A stretch of 60,003 nucleotides of DNA from Algivirga pacifica (GCF_039543525.1 NZ_BAABJX010000006.1:1-60003), one strand, 5' to 3'. Numbered from the stretch's first letter, positions 43,060 through 52,076 are shown. The notes: generated from the letters alone by a model not told the origin. Translations and numbers: made by a program.

Positions 43060-43968
43060 TCAACATGATCGCATCCATTCTACGATTAGTGGAAAGTGAT
43101 CCTGAGGTCCTTCCTTACTCGTACAAATATTGATATGGTCGTAGTCCTTTTTGAATCCATTCTCTTTAGACAATAAGATAAATTGATCTTGGGGGTTGTT
43201 GACTTCCTTCATCAAGCGTTTGACATCCATCTGGTGCCCCAGGTAATACTCCTTAAGTCCCGTAAGGTAAAGCGTAGGAGGAATATTATTGGCTTTGGCT
43301 AATGCGTCCAAATAGTCAAACCCATCCTGATTGCTTTTCCATTCATTCAAGGCATATACCCATTGTCGGCAATCTCTGTATACTGCCCGAGATTCGTTGT
43401 CGGCTCCAAATCCCCATTCCTTAGCAGGAAGATATCCTTTGACCCTTGTGAGCATTTCTCCCACAGCACTCCAGAAGACGTCCACCTCCCATAGTTTCTT
43501 GATGTTTTTTACCTTGATGCTCCTTTTAGTAGCTAAGAAGTTCATACTTTTAAACGTCTCTTGAGGATGTCGGGCTAAGTATGCCAGTAGTAATACTCCA
43601 CCCCAAGAGTGTGCTACCGTATGAATAGGGGTATGTTCTGAACGAATGGCTCTGATTTTTTGGATACAGGCTGGAATTTCTTCCATAATAGTATCGTACT
43701 GCGTATTGGTAGAAGTCTTATTGACTGCAGGAGTACTTAATCCTCTTCCCCTCAAATCAACCACATAAACATCATAGCCTTCTTGCGCTAAAAAGGGTGC
43801 GAGTCCTTTGAGCTTTTTCTTGGCGTAAAAAATACTTCCATTTTCAATAGCACCATGGATCATCAAGACAGCCTCTCCGTTACTGTCTTCATTGTAAAAT
43901 CGTTTGAGATGGAGTTGGTCGTTGCCTATTGGAATAAATAGGGAAGTGGTTTGTAGTGTTGTTGTCAT
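43060..43968 (-). CDS. Alpha/beta hydrolase
   Basis: A 302-residue enzyme of the alpha/beta hydrolase fold: oxyanion region MIHGAIENGS, strand VYVVDLRGRGLS, nucleophile elbow AHSWGG with Ser121, and a likely catalytic His at about 291 (DHFPLIVEW). This arrangement is typical of esterases and lipase-like hydrolases; the substrate is unknown. It has no signal peptide and appears to be transcribed alone. Its upstream flank holds a (CTTATCG)n heptamer array. Confidence 0.8.
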   Translation of the reverse strand: MTTTLQTTSLFIPIGNDQLHLKRFYNEDSNGEAVLMIHGAIENGSIFYAKKKLKGLAPFLAQEGYDVYVVDLRGRGLSTPAVNKTSTNTQYDTIMEEIPACIQKIRAIRSEHTPIHTVAHSWGGVLLLAYLARHPQETFKSMNFLATKRSIKVKNIKKLWEVDVFWSAVGEMLTRVKGYLPAKEWGFGADNESRAVYRDCRQWVYALNEWKSNQDGFDYLDALAKANNIPPTLYLTGLKEYYLGHQMDVKRLMKEVNNPQDQFILLSKENGFKKDYDHINICTSKEGPQDHFPLIVEWMRSC

Positions 43969-43987
43969 GGTAATATTATTGTTGTTG

Positions 43988-44032
43988 TTTATCGCTTATC
44001 GCTTATCGCTTATCGCTTATCGCTTATCGTTT
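43988..44032. repeat. Tandem heptamer array (CTTATCG)n
   Basis: Five to six direct copies of a 7-bp unit upstream of the leftward hydrolase gene. Single copies of related words (TTATCGC, GCTTATC) recur at 44582-44660. Confidence 0.9.
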
Positions 44033-44079
44033 GAAAAAAGTTTGATCGATGATTGCTTGTCGTTTATAGTTCAAATACA

Positions 44080-44126
44080 TTTCATCCTTCATCCTTCATC
44101 CTTCATCCTTCATCCTTCATCCTTTA
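44080..44126. repeat. Tandem heptamer array (CATCCTT)n overlapping the Nudix stop codon
   Basis: About six direct copies of a 7-bp unit. The stop codon of the leftward Nudix gene (44117-44119) and its last codons lie inside the array. Confidence 0.9.
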
Positions 44127-44515
44127 CTCCTCATAATTCCTTGAACTATCGGAATATCCGCAGCGGCCCAATCTAACCTTTCCAGTTCATTTTTTGAAAG
44201 CCATAGGCCATGGATGTGCTCCGTAAGGGTATACTCATCGTTAGCTGAAGTACATAAGTAGGCGTACATCTTGATTGTAAAATCTGGGTAGCGGTGCTCT
44301 ACGGTATGTAGATGTTCTTTGACCTCAATATCCATTAAAAGTTCTTCTTGAATTTCCCTTCTTAAGGCTTGTTGGTGAGACTCCCCTTTCTCTATTTTTC
44401 CTCCCGGGAACTCATACTTGTGAGAGATATAAGGATATTTGTTGACTCCTCTTTGAACACAGAGGTACTTTTCTTTGTGACGAATGATTGCAGCGACAAC
44501 CTCGATATACTTCAT
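44117..44515 (-). CDS. Nudix hydrolase, MutT-like (8-oxo-dGTP diphosphatase type)
   Basis: A 132-residue Nudix enzyme. The ATG at 44515 (MKYIEVVAAIIRHKEKYLCVQRG) is chosen because the MutT family begins exactly at this strand; the longer frame from 44620 adds an unrelated segment. The Nudix box GGKIEKGESHQQALRREIQEEL fits GX5EX7REUXEE, with Leu in place of the usual Gly after EE. The N-terminal sequence and size fit (d)CTP/8-oxo-dGTP pyrophosphohydrolases that clean the nucleotide pool. Its 3' end is encoded in a heptamer array. Confidence 0.88.
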   Translation of the reverse strand: MKYIEVVAAIIRHKEKYLCVQRGVNKYPYISHKYEFPGGKIEKGESHQQALRREIQEELLMDIEVKEHLHTVEHRYPDFTIKMYAYLCTSANDEYTLTEHIHGLWLSKNELERLDWAAADIPIVQGIMRSKG

Positions 44516-44607
44516 GATTAAAAAATAATTATAGAGGTGATGAATATTGATGTTATTGTAGTAGTCTACATTAAGTGGATCGGTTATCGCTTGAAAAGAA
44601 TGTTTGC

Positions 44608-44853
44608 GGGCGCCATGCAATGGTTATTGTTTATCGCTTATTGCTTATCGTTTAAAAAAATATTGAAAAATACCTTTAGGGTATTGTATGTCGTTTAGGG
44701 GTAAAATAATTTTCTTAACCGATAACCGATAACCGATAACCGATAACCGATAACCGATAACCGATAACCGATAACCGATAACCGATAACCGATAACCGAT
44801 AACCGATAACCGATAACCGATAACCGATAACCGATAACCATTGCATGGCGCCC
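44608..44853. repeat. Long (ATAACCG)n heptamer array bracketed by a 20-bp inverted repeat
   Basis: About 17-18 direct copies of the 7-bp unit ATAACCG run from 44715 to 44839. The block is bracketed by exact 20-bp inverted repeats at 44608-44627 and 44834-44853 (GGGCGCCATG... and its complement). Between 44628 and 44714 lie related TTATCGC words on the opposite sense, so the whole block can fold. No gene is seen in 44516-45065. Confidence 0.95.
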
Positions 44854-45065
44854 GATAACCGAGTATTATTATTAGCGCATAATATAAGCAAGTCTAGAGT
44901 GACTTTTAGAGATAAAAAAAGAAATCTCCTTTGAAAGAAGGGCGTCTATGAACTATTATTAAGAATAATTCTCCATTTATTATTGAACCATGTAGCTTGT
45001 GATCAGTTAGATTTTCGTTTATTCGCGAAATTTTTTCTTACGTCTTCACTGTACGATTATTAATT

Positions 45066-47576
45066 ATGAGAAAAGACCTTATGATAGGTTGGGTAGGGGT
45101 AGGCCTACTGTTATGTTTGCCCTTTTCGGTATTGGCACAGTCCCTTATAGGTAAGGTGGTAGATGCAGAATCAGAAGAAGGAGTGCCTTTTGCTAATATA
45201 TATTATGAAGGAAGCCAAATAGGTGGAATGACGGATGCGGATGGAAATTTCTCTATTCCATTTCGCCCTGCCTATACGTATTTATTGATTTCCTATGTGG
45301 GGTATGAAAAGGGAAAAGTGGCGGTACCTCGTACGAATACTCCTTTAAAGATTACTTTGATACCCGAGAGTGGGCAAATGGAGGAGTTGGTGATTACCCG
45401 AAAGGGATATGAGAACCCAGCATGGGATATTATTCGTCATTATATTGATTATAGGGAGCAGAATGATTATGATCGTTTGGAGGCTTATGATTACCAGACC
45501 TATACCCGTAATGAGTTTTTATTGACGGAACTGAACGAAAAGCTGGAAAAGCGGAAGGTCTTTAGGGAAGTAATGGAGGCTGGAAGGGAAAAAGAGGTGT
45601 TGAGCGGAGCTAATAGTGGGTTGCCGGTATTTATCTCAGAGACGTCCTCCCGAAACTACTTTGCGAAAACACCCAAGAGACGCACAGAGCGTGTGTATGA
45701 AAGCCGTATTGCAGGAATAGGAGTGGATGACGGCTCCTTGCTCTCTCAATTTACAGGAGCGGGTTTTCAGGATTACAATTTTTACGGAAACTATGTGTCG
45801 GTGATGCAGAAGCAGTTTATCTCTCCCTTGGGAAAAAGCTGGAAGATGTATTACGACTATGAGCTGGACTTGCAAAAGATGCATGTCGTGGATGGTATTC
45901 CTTGCTATAAAATTCGCTTTTGGCCCAAGAGAGCACAAGATCTCGCTTTTTCTGGAGTGGTATACATTGCGGATGAAGACCACCGTTATGCCATGAAGAA
46001 AATAGAGGCAGGGATTGGGAAAGGTGCAAACATTAACTTTGTGGACAGTGTATACTTTGAGCAGGAATTAGTAGAGGTAGAAGCCGATCAACCTTTAATG
46101 CCTAAAAAGCAGTTGATGTTGCTAAGGGTTTCTGGTGGAAATAAGTTAGGGAAGCTACTGTACAAAAATTATATAGAGAATAAAGGGTTCGTCTTAAACG
46201 TACCTCAGGAGCCTTCTTTTTACGAGCAGGAAGTGGTAGTGCTTTCGGAAGAAGAAAAACAGTCTTCGGAGGAAGTAGCAACCAACGCATTGGATGCATT
46301 AGATGTCGCGGGAGTAGATCCACAACATCTGGCACTGATTGATTCCGTGAGTCAGATGAAAAGTGTAAAGAGAACCATGGCCTTGGCGACGATCTTGGGA
46401 ACGGGATATATCAATGCCGGAGGACTAGATGTCGGCACCTATGGAGAGGTGATCGCCTACAATGATATTGAAGGGGTGCGTTTGCAAGTTGGAGGCTTGA
46501 CCAATGTTGACTTGAGTAAGAAGTTTCTATTGGAAGGATATGTTGCCTATGGCACAAGGGATCAGAAAATAAAATACAGCCTGATGGGGAACTGGTTTAT
46601 CAATCGAGATAAATGGCACCTTATCGGTGGGATGCATGCCAGGGATATCGGTCAGGTGGGATTAACAGATGATGAGCGACCATTGCCATTTCTGTTCCGT
46701 GCGGCCAATCGTTGGGGTACTTTGATCGCACCTTTTGAGTATAACCTTTATAAGGTATGGTGGCAATCTGACATTACCAAAGGATTGACCTCTAGGGTTG
46801 TGTTGAGACATCGACAACTCTCTCCAGTTTTTGATTTTGGCTACTATGACAACGCTGAAGAAGGACAAGATCCGGTACTGAAGGGTCAGGAAGGCTTCGA
46901 TCATACCGAAGTATCAGCGGCCTTGACCTATGCGCCAGGTGTGCGTTATGTGCAAACGGCTTATAATACCCGTATGGCCATCAGCAGCGATAGTCGTCCC
47001 GTGATCTTCTTGAAGTATACGTATGGGATTCCGCAGCTATCTGTGTCAGCGTTGAGTTACCATAAGGTAGAGGGCAGTTTACAGCAACTTAAAAGAAGTC
47101 GCTTTGGACAGACTACTTATCGTTGGACAGCAGGGTTTATACCAACGCCTTTGCCTTTTCCGTTACTGGAAAACCATCTAGGCAATACAATTCCTATATT
47201 ATATAATGCCGACGCTTTCAACCAGATGAATAGTCTGGAGTTTGTCAGTGATCGTTACGTCTCTTTACGACTATTACATCAATTTGAAGGCCTGTTGTTT
47301 AATCGTATTCCCTTAATGAACCGATTGCGATGGAGGGCGTTTGGAGGAGCCAACCTATTATATGGTAGCCTTTCGGAGGAGAATCAAGCCATGATGTATG
47401 GTGAGCAAGCAGAAGGATCACTGAGAACACTGGAGGAGCTGCCCTATGCAGAAGCTTACTATGGTATAGAAAATATACTAAAGGTGTTTAAGGTCTACTT
47501 TGTACATCGCTTGACCTATACGGATACTACAGCACCATTATTTAGTATAAGGATGAGTGCGGGATTCTCTTTGTAG
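45066..47576 (+). CDS. DUF5686 outer-membrane protein with carboxypeptidase-like N-terminal domain
   Basis: An 836-residue outer-membrane protein. A signal peptide (1-24) is followed by a CarboxypepD_reg-like beta-sandwich (about 25-105, LIGKVVDAESEEGVPFANIYYEG, SYVGYEKGKV). A long DUF5686 region comes next, with RKGYENPAWDIIRHYI and CYKIRFWPKRAQDLAFSG motifs, then a beta-barrel-like C-terminal half (FDFGYYDNAEEG onward) ending in aromatic/Leu residues. The family is widespread in Bacteroidota beside TonB-dependent receptors, but no plug domain is present, so transport is not implied. Transcribed alone. Confidence 0.8.
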   Translation: MRKDLMIGWVGVGLLLCLPFSVLAQSLIGKVVDAESEEGVPFANIYYEGSQIGGMTDADGNFSIPFRPAYTYLLISYVGYEKGKVAVPRTNTPLKITLIPESGQMEELVITRKGYENPAWDIIRHYIDYREQNDYDRLEAYDYQTYTRNEFLLTELNEKLEKRKVFREVMEAGREKEVLSGANSGLPVFISETSSRNYFAKTPKRRTERVYESRIAGIGVDDGSLLSQFTGAGFQDYNFYGNYVSVMQKQFISPLGKSWKMYYDYELDLQKMHVVDGIPCYKIRFWPKRAQDLAFSGVVYIADEDHRYAMKKIEAGIGKGANINFVDSVYFEQELVEVEADQPLMPKKQLMLLRVSGGNKLGKLLYKNYIENKGFVLNVPQEPSFYEQEVVVLSEEEKQSSEEVATNALDALDVAGVDPQHLALIDSVSQMKSVKRTMALATILGTGYINAGGLDVGTYGEVIAYNDIEGVRLQVGGLTNVDLSKKFLLEGYVAYGTRDQKIKYSLMGNWFINRDKWHLIGGMHARDIGQVGLTDDERPLPFLFRAANRWGTLIAPFEYNLYKVWWQSDITKGLTSRVVLRHRQLSPVFDFGYYDNAEEGQDPVLKGQEGFDHTEVSAALTYAPGVRYVQTAYNTRMAISSDSRPVIFLKYTYGIPQLSVSALSYHKVEGSLQQLKRSRFGQTTYRWTAGFIPTPLPFPLLENHLGNTIPILYNADAFNQMNSLEFVSDRYVSLRLLHQFEGLLFNRIPLMNRLRWRAFGGANLLYGSLSEENQAMMYGEQAEGSLRTLEELPYAEAYYGIENILKVFKVYFVHRLTYTDTTAPLFSIRMSAGFSL

Positions 47577-47606
47577 TGATCAAGATTTTTTGGACTTACA
47601 GGATAC

Positions 47607-47740
47607 GAATATACTGGTCGTAGCGTTCCGCACGTCATGTAATGATACGATCTAGTTTGCCCCGTATGCAAACAAATACTGGTCGTAGCGTCCACGCTAC
47701 GACCCAAAAGCGTTTTCCCCGAGCGTCCACGCTCGGGTGG
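47607..47740. repeat. REP-like palindromes with GCGTCCACGC cores
   Basis: GGTCGTAGCG / TCCA / CGCTACGACC at 47681-47704 and CCCGAGCGTCCACGCTCGGG at 47718-47737 are near-perfect palindromes. Half copies lie at 47615-47640. The same GAGCGTCCACGCTC occurs at 25335-25348 and half of it at 59918-59926. Confidence 0.85.
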
Positions 47741-47795
47741 GTGAAAAAAATGGGTAACAAGTAACCTTCCTACTATCTAATTATTGATATAAAAA

Positions 47796-48161
47796 CTATT
47801 TGACCACTTCAGTAATAGAATACTTACTCCATTTACCAGCTTTACTTTTCTGTAAATATACGCTGTATTCAAGAGTGTTCTTTTCTCCATGTAAAGTAAT
47901 CTTGTATGAAGTGGTATCGACGTTACTAGAAGAAACCCTTGAGAAATCTATATATTCTAATTTATCCTTATAGACTTTTCCCAAAACCTCTTGAGTTTTT
48001 TGATCATTTATTAGGCTATCATAATCTTCCTCAAGAAAAGGTGGTTGACGTTTACTGCGTACATAAGAACCATATATATCCATCACAGTTACAGCCATTG
48101 CAAACGCGAAGATCGCAATTAGTGTTTTTCTATTATTTCTTATCAGTGTATTTATATCCAT
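47796..48161 (-). CDS. Hypothetical single-pass membrane protein
   Basis: A 121-residue protein with one N-terminal membrane helix (about 12-32, LIAIFAFAMAVTVMDIYGSY) and an extracytoplasmic domain of about 85 residues with alternating beta pattern (SYKITLHGEKNTLEYSVYLQKSKAGKW). No family is recognised. It stands alone in a repeat-rich gap, convergent with the DUF5686 gene. Confidence 0.6.
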   Translation of the reverse strand: MDINTLIRNNRKTLIAIFAFAMAVTVMDIYGSYVRSKRQPPFLEEDYDSLINDQKTQEVLGKVYKDKLEYIDFSRVSSSNVDTTSYKITLHGEKNTLEYSVYLQKSKAGKWSKYSITEVVK

Positions 48162-48405
48162 ACAGAGGCTGTTTATAAAAATTATTTTCTATAAAATTAT
48201 ATAGTGTAGGCCCTCGCGTCATGTGAGGGTTCACGTAAGAATAGGGTTTTGAGTAGCTGTAACGCTTACTTTCTGTCAAGAAGTATCTTTGTGTCTTCTA
48301 ACTCATCAATAAATATCATAATATTAATATCAATCATTATTTTTTCAAGATATTCGGTGTAATATGTACACGAAAAATGAAGTAGTGTCATTTAACACCT
48401 TTATA

Positions 48406-50295
48406 ATGAATAAACTAAATATCAAAACCTTTTTGCTAGCATCAGCTATGCTAGCCGGAGGATGTGCGACACCGCCTTCTTCGGAACAAACTAATGAACA
48501 ACAGGAACTAAGGGTACCCACCTGGGCAAAGGATGCCGTTTGGTACCAAATCTTTGTAGAACGCTTCCGCAATGGAGATACCGACAATGATCCTACTTTG
48601 GAGACGATCAAAGGGTCTAATACACAAGCCTATCCTGAAAACTGGGCAGTGACTCCTTGGGAACAAGACTGGTATAAGCCAGATCCTTGGGCAGATGAAC
48701 TGGAAGGAGATTTTTACTCCAAGATACAGCACCGTCGTTATGGGGGTGATTTGCAAGGCGTATTGGATAAGCTGGATTACCTAGAGCAATTGGGCGTGAC
48801 GGCGATTTATTTCAATCCTTTGAATGATGCTCCCTCTTTGCATAAGTACGATGTGAGAAATTACCGTCATATTGATGTGAACTTTGGGCCGGACCCGGAG
48901 GGGGATATGGAACTTATGGCGACAGAAGATCCTGAAAACCCTGAAACATGGAAGTGGACTTCGGCCGACCTATTGTTTCTGGAGCTAGTTGAGGAAGCAC
49001 ATAATAGAGGGATTAGAGTAGTAATGGATTACTCCTGGAACCATACCGGAACGTCTTTCTGGGCGTGGCAAGATGTGTTAGAGAAGCAACAGGAGTCTAA
49101 GTATGCCAACTGGTATATGATTGATCAGTGGGATGACCCTGCAACAGAGGAGAATGAGTTTGCTTACACCGGTTGGGCAGGGCTTTCGTCTTTGCCGGAG
49201 CTAAAGAAGATTGACGTAGTAGACCGTAAGCATGGACACCCTTATGAAGGGAATATGCTTGAAGAGGTAAAGCAACATATCTTTAATGTTTCCAAAAGAT
49301 GGTTAGACCCAAAAGGCAATGGAGACCTTTCTAAAGGAATTGATGGGTATCGTTTGGATGTGGCAGACCAAATTCCAATGGGTTTCTGGAGAGACTATCG
49401 TGATTTTGTAAAAGGGGTGAATCCAGAAGCGATCTTGGTTGGAGAGATCTGGTGGGAAGAATGGCCAGACCATATGATGGATCCTCGTCCTTATGTAGAA
49501 GGGGATGTGTTTGATGCGGTGATGTTTTATCAATGGTATAAGCCCGCACGTAAGTTCTTTGCCATGGCAGAGGGCGGAGCGACTCCTTCTCAGTTTGTGA
49601 ATGAGTTGGATGCAGCCATGAGAGGAATTGACTTGAGAAACCAGAAGGCAATGATGAACCTAACGGCTAGTCATGACTCCCCTCGCTTCAGTACTTCCTT
49701 CTTCAATAAGAACAAGTACAAGTACAATGCAAAACCGACGGATGATCCTACTTATAAAACAGGAAGACCCGATGCGCTTACTTTCCAGCTAATGCGAATG
49801 ATGCTGATGCATCAGTATACCTTTGTGGGAGCGCCGCATATCTGGAATGGAGATGAAATGGGCATGTGGGGTGCTGATGACCCAGATGATCGTAAGCCAC
49901 TGTTGTGGGATGATATTACCTTTGAGAATGAACGCTATAATATCAAAGGCGAAAAAGATCATAACGATAAGGTAAAACAGGATAAGGAGTTGATGGCCTT
50001 CTATGAGAAGCTAGGAGCGATTAGAAATGAGTATGATGCTTTGGTAGATGGAGATTTGGAGTTCTTCCTGAAGGATGACAATCGTATGCTATTGGGCTAT
50101 AGCCGTTCATTGGGGGATGAAAAGATCCTATCCATTTTCAATATGTCTGATAAGCCACAAGCGGTAAGGCTGAATGAAATGGGTACGTACCATGATTTGA
50201 TAACGGAGGAAAGCATACAAGTGACGGATCAAGTGCCACTAATGTTACAGCCGTTTACAGGTACTATTCTTCTTCGTGAGAACGGGCAGGAATAA
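48406..50295 (+). CDS. GH13 alpha-amylase family lipoprotein (SusG/neopullulanase-like)
   Basis: A 629-residue surface or periplasmic lipoprotein. The ATG at 48406 (MNKLNIKTFLLASAMLAGGC, Cys20) is preferred to an earlier in-frame ATG at 48364. All four GH13 regions are present: DYSWNH (Asp208, His213), GYRLDV (nucleophile Asp318), VGEIWW (Glu347) and SHDSPR (His423, Asp424). The start of the barrel reads AKDAVWYQIFVERFRNGD. A small C-terminal beta domain follows (LSIFNMSDKPQAVRL). No SusCD genes are adjacent. Enzyme specificity (amylase, pullulanase, cyclomaltodextrinase) is not resolved. A TATCTTTG box at 48284-48291 may belong to its promoter. Confidence 0.92.
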   Translation: MNKLNIKTFLLASAMLAGGCATPPSSEQTNEQQELRVPTWAKDAVWYQIFVERFRNGDTDNDPTLETIKGSNTQAYPENWAVTPWEQDWYKPDPWADELEGDFYSKIQHRRYGGDLQGVLDKLDYLEQLGVTAIYFNPLNDAPSLHKYDVRNYRHIDVNFGPDPEGDMELMATEDPENPETWKWTSADLLFLELVEEAHNRGIRVVMDYSWNHTGTSFWAWQDVLEKQQESKYANWYMIDQWDDPATEENEFAYTGWAGLSSLPELKKIDVVDRKHGHPYEGNMLEEVKQHIFNVSKRWLDPKGNGDLSKGIDGYRLDVADQIPMGFWRDYRDFVKGVNPEAILVGEIWWEEWPDHMMDPRPYVEGDVFDAVMFYQWYKPARKFFAMAEGGATPSQFVNELDAAMRGIDLRNQKAMMNLTASHDSPRFSTSFFNKNKYKYNAKPTDDPTYKTGRPDALTFQLMRMMLMHQYTFVGAPHIWNGDEMGMWGADDPDDRKPLLWDDITFENERYNIKGEKDHNDKVKQDKELMAFYEKLGAIRNEYDALVDGDLEFFLKDDNRMLLGYSRSLGDEKILSIFNMSDKPQAVRLNEMGTYHDLITEESIQVTDQVPLMLQPFTGTILLRENGQE

Positions 50296-50299
50296 TGGA

Positions 50300-50479
50300 G
50301 GTAAAAGGTAAAAAGTAGGGGCGACCCCATGTGGTCGCCCGAGCAATAGTAAAAGGTAAAAAGTAGAGGCGACCCCATGTGGTCGCCCAAACCACAGTAA
50401 AAGGTAGAAAGTAGTAGGTAAAAGGGGGAACTTAATTTAAATTTTCTCCTTTCTCCTTTCTCCTTTCTCCTTTCTCCTA
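50300..50479. repeat. Mixed repeat block: AAAAGGT heptamers, GTCGCC palindromes and (TCTCCTT)n
   Basis: Three kinds of word alternate: AGTAAAAGGTAAAAAGTAG-type heptamers, two copies of GGCGACCCCATGTGGTCGCC (at about 50328 and 50369), and a final (TCTCCTT)n array (50443-50478) that abuts the Nudix stop codon. It occupies the whole convergent gap between the GH13 lipoprotein and the Nudix gene. Confidence 0.9.
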
Positions 50480-50917
50480 TCATGCAGGCTCTACCTCACC
50501 AATATCCCCAAATTCCTTCCCTTTGCATAACTGCTCAATATAGTTCTCCAGGTTAGGGTACAGTCTTCGGCCGGCAAGTAAGGATACAGGCTCCCAGCGA
50601 CAAGCATAGCCAGAAGAATGCTCAGGTTGTATCTGAGGAGCACAACCATCCAGTTGGTGTACAAGGTATACAGAGTGTTTGACAGGTTTCCCATCATTTT
50701 TTCGGTGACTGAGGGCAGTTAATAAGCATTCACTACTCACTTCTATCTCAATCCCTAATTCTTCTTCAAACTCTCTGATCAATGTTTCTTCTGCAGATTC
50801 ATTCTCCTCAATGCCACCTCCTGGTATGTGCCATAGTGGATCTTCAGAAGGATAACGATATTCAATCAATAAGGCGTGCTCATCCTTGATTAGCAACCCA
50901 CAAACTCTATGTTTCAT
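50480..50917 (-). CDS. Nudix hydrolase
   Basis: A 145-residue Nudix enzyme. The box GGGIEENESAEETLIREFEEELGI fits GX5EX7REUXEEXGU in full. VCGLLIKDEHALLIEYRYP precedes it. The substrate (nucleoside diphosphate derivative) cannot be assigned from sequence. It has an ATG start at 50917, stands alone, and lies between two repeat blocks. The upstream gap 50918-51079 holds three GAACAGT heptamers and AATTGAAAATTAA words at about 50958-51028. Confidence 0.85.
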   Translation of the reverse strand: MKHRVCGLLIKDEHALLIEYRYPSEDPLWHIPGGGIEENESAEETLIREFEEELGIEIEVSSECLLTALSHRKNDGKPVKHSVYLVHQLDGCAPQIQPEHSSGYACRWEPVSLLAGRRLYPNLENYIEQLCKGKEFGDIGEVEPA

Positions 50918-51079
50918 ACGGTAAGGATTTTGTCAATCAACAATTATTAATTTTCACTGAACAGTGAACAGTGAACAGTTAATAATGAGTAGTAAATAAT
51001 TGAAAATTGAAAATTAATCATTGAAAATTAAATTCCACTACACTCGCAATCATACTCATAAAGCACCAATCTCACTGCT

Positions 51080-51895
51080 CTAAAAATACCCTTCTTTCTC
51101 AGTCATCACTACAACAGTATCCCCCACTCGAATCTTTCCAAAGGTAGTAGCCACTGCATTCTCTCCCACTAGAATCTTGTTTCCCAGCTTCCGGTAAGTG
51201 GATAGCGTAAGTAGAGGCTCTTTACCTTTTTCTCCATTGTCAGGATCGATCGTAGTGACCACACAGCGGGCACAAGGCTTAGGGGTTTTAAAAGCAATAT
51301 CCCCTATAGTAATGTCTAGCCATAGATCTTCCTCAAACGCTTGTTCCGTGTCTATGATAATGTTGGGGCGAAAGCGTTCTGCCTGAATACTTTGTGATGG
51401 GATTCTTTGATCGAGATCTTTGATGGATGCACTGCCTAAGATAAGGTAGGGGAACCCATCGGCAAAGCTTACCGTAGTATCTTCCTTGATATGATCATTT
51501 TCTTCCAAAGGGCGATGAGACGTCTGATCCATATAGACCAATTGTACTTTTTTCTTCAGTTGCTGGGAGAACCATTGGTCTACTTCTTTAGATACTAGGC
51601 TTCCCATCACTTCTTCTCCCCAAATGTTGACAGGGATCTGCTCTTCCAAGGGCTGTATTGGAATATGAATAGTTTGTTGATCTCTACGATCGGTGACGGA
51701 AATTCCTTCATCTGAAAGATTAGGAATAAAGTGGCATAGATCGACGAGCTCTCTTTGTGTCTGAAATTTTCCTTTTTCGTCGACGAGCATCCAACGCCTG
51801 TCATATTCAAATCCTCTTTCTTGTGTATTGGCTGAGGAGACCGCAATACCTCCTAAAGATTTGATAGGGTATATATAGAGTGCTTTGACTTTCAT
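51080..51895 (-). CDS. MOSC domain-containing protein (mARC-like)
   Basis: A 271-residue protein with an N-terminal MOSC_N beta-barrel domain (LYIYPIKSLGGIAVSSANTQERGFEYDRRWMLVDEKGKF, split as YIYPIKSLGG and YDRRWMLVDE). A MOSC domain follows and contains the conserved cysteine in FKTPKPCARCVVTTIDPDNG. Such proteins bind molybdenum cofactor and resemble mitochondrial amidoxime-reducing component. The [2Fe-2S] C-terminal domain found in some bacterial homologues is absent, so a separate electron donor is needed. It stands alone, with repeat blocks at both ends. Confidence 0.85.
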   Translation of the reverse strand: MKVKALYIYPIKSLGGIAVSSANTQERGFEYDRRWMLVDEKGKFQTQRELVDLCHFIPNLSDEGISVTDRRDQQTIHIPIQPLEEQIPVNIWGEEVMGSLVSKEVDQWFSQQLKKKVQLVYMDQTSHRPLEENDHIKEDTTVSFADGFPYLILGSASIKDLDQRIPSQSIQAERFRPNIIIDTEQAFEEDLWLDITIGDIAFKTPKPCARCVVTTIDPDNGEKGKEPLLTLSTYRKLGNKILVGENAVATTFGKIRVGDTVVVMTEKEGYF

Positions 51896-51930
51896 GTTTG
51901 AGATGATTTATAGGATTGTGGATGTTATAA

Positions 51931-52076
51931 AAGTAGGGGAGACCCCACGTGGTCGCCCCAAGCAAGATAAAAGGTAAAAAGTAAAAAGTAAAAGGTATAA
52001 AGTATAAGGAAGAGTGCCCCTTGTGGTCACTCCCAATACCTATATGGTTGTAGAAGGTAAAAGGAAGGATACTATT
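51931..52076. repeat. Mixed repeat block: GTCGCC palindromes and AAAAGGT/AAAAAGT heptamers
   Basis: GGGGAGACCCCACGTGGTCG at about 51936, then seven or more AAAAAGT/AAAAGGT heptamers, then AGTGCCCCTTGTGGTCACTC at about 52008. The words match those at 50300-50479 and 22321-22466. It begins 35 bp upstream of the MOSC gene start. Confidence 0.85.

Noticed and set aside
42680..43078. 132-residue reverse-strand frame with a repeated GRIMGFEPTTPGTTN peptide
   Set aside because: It is the antisense of the four tRNA-His genes; the peptide repeat reflects the tRNA repeats.
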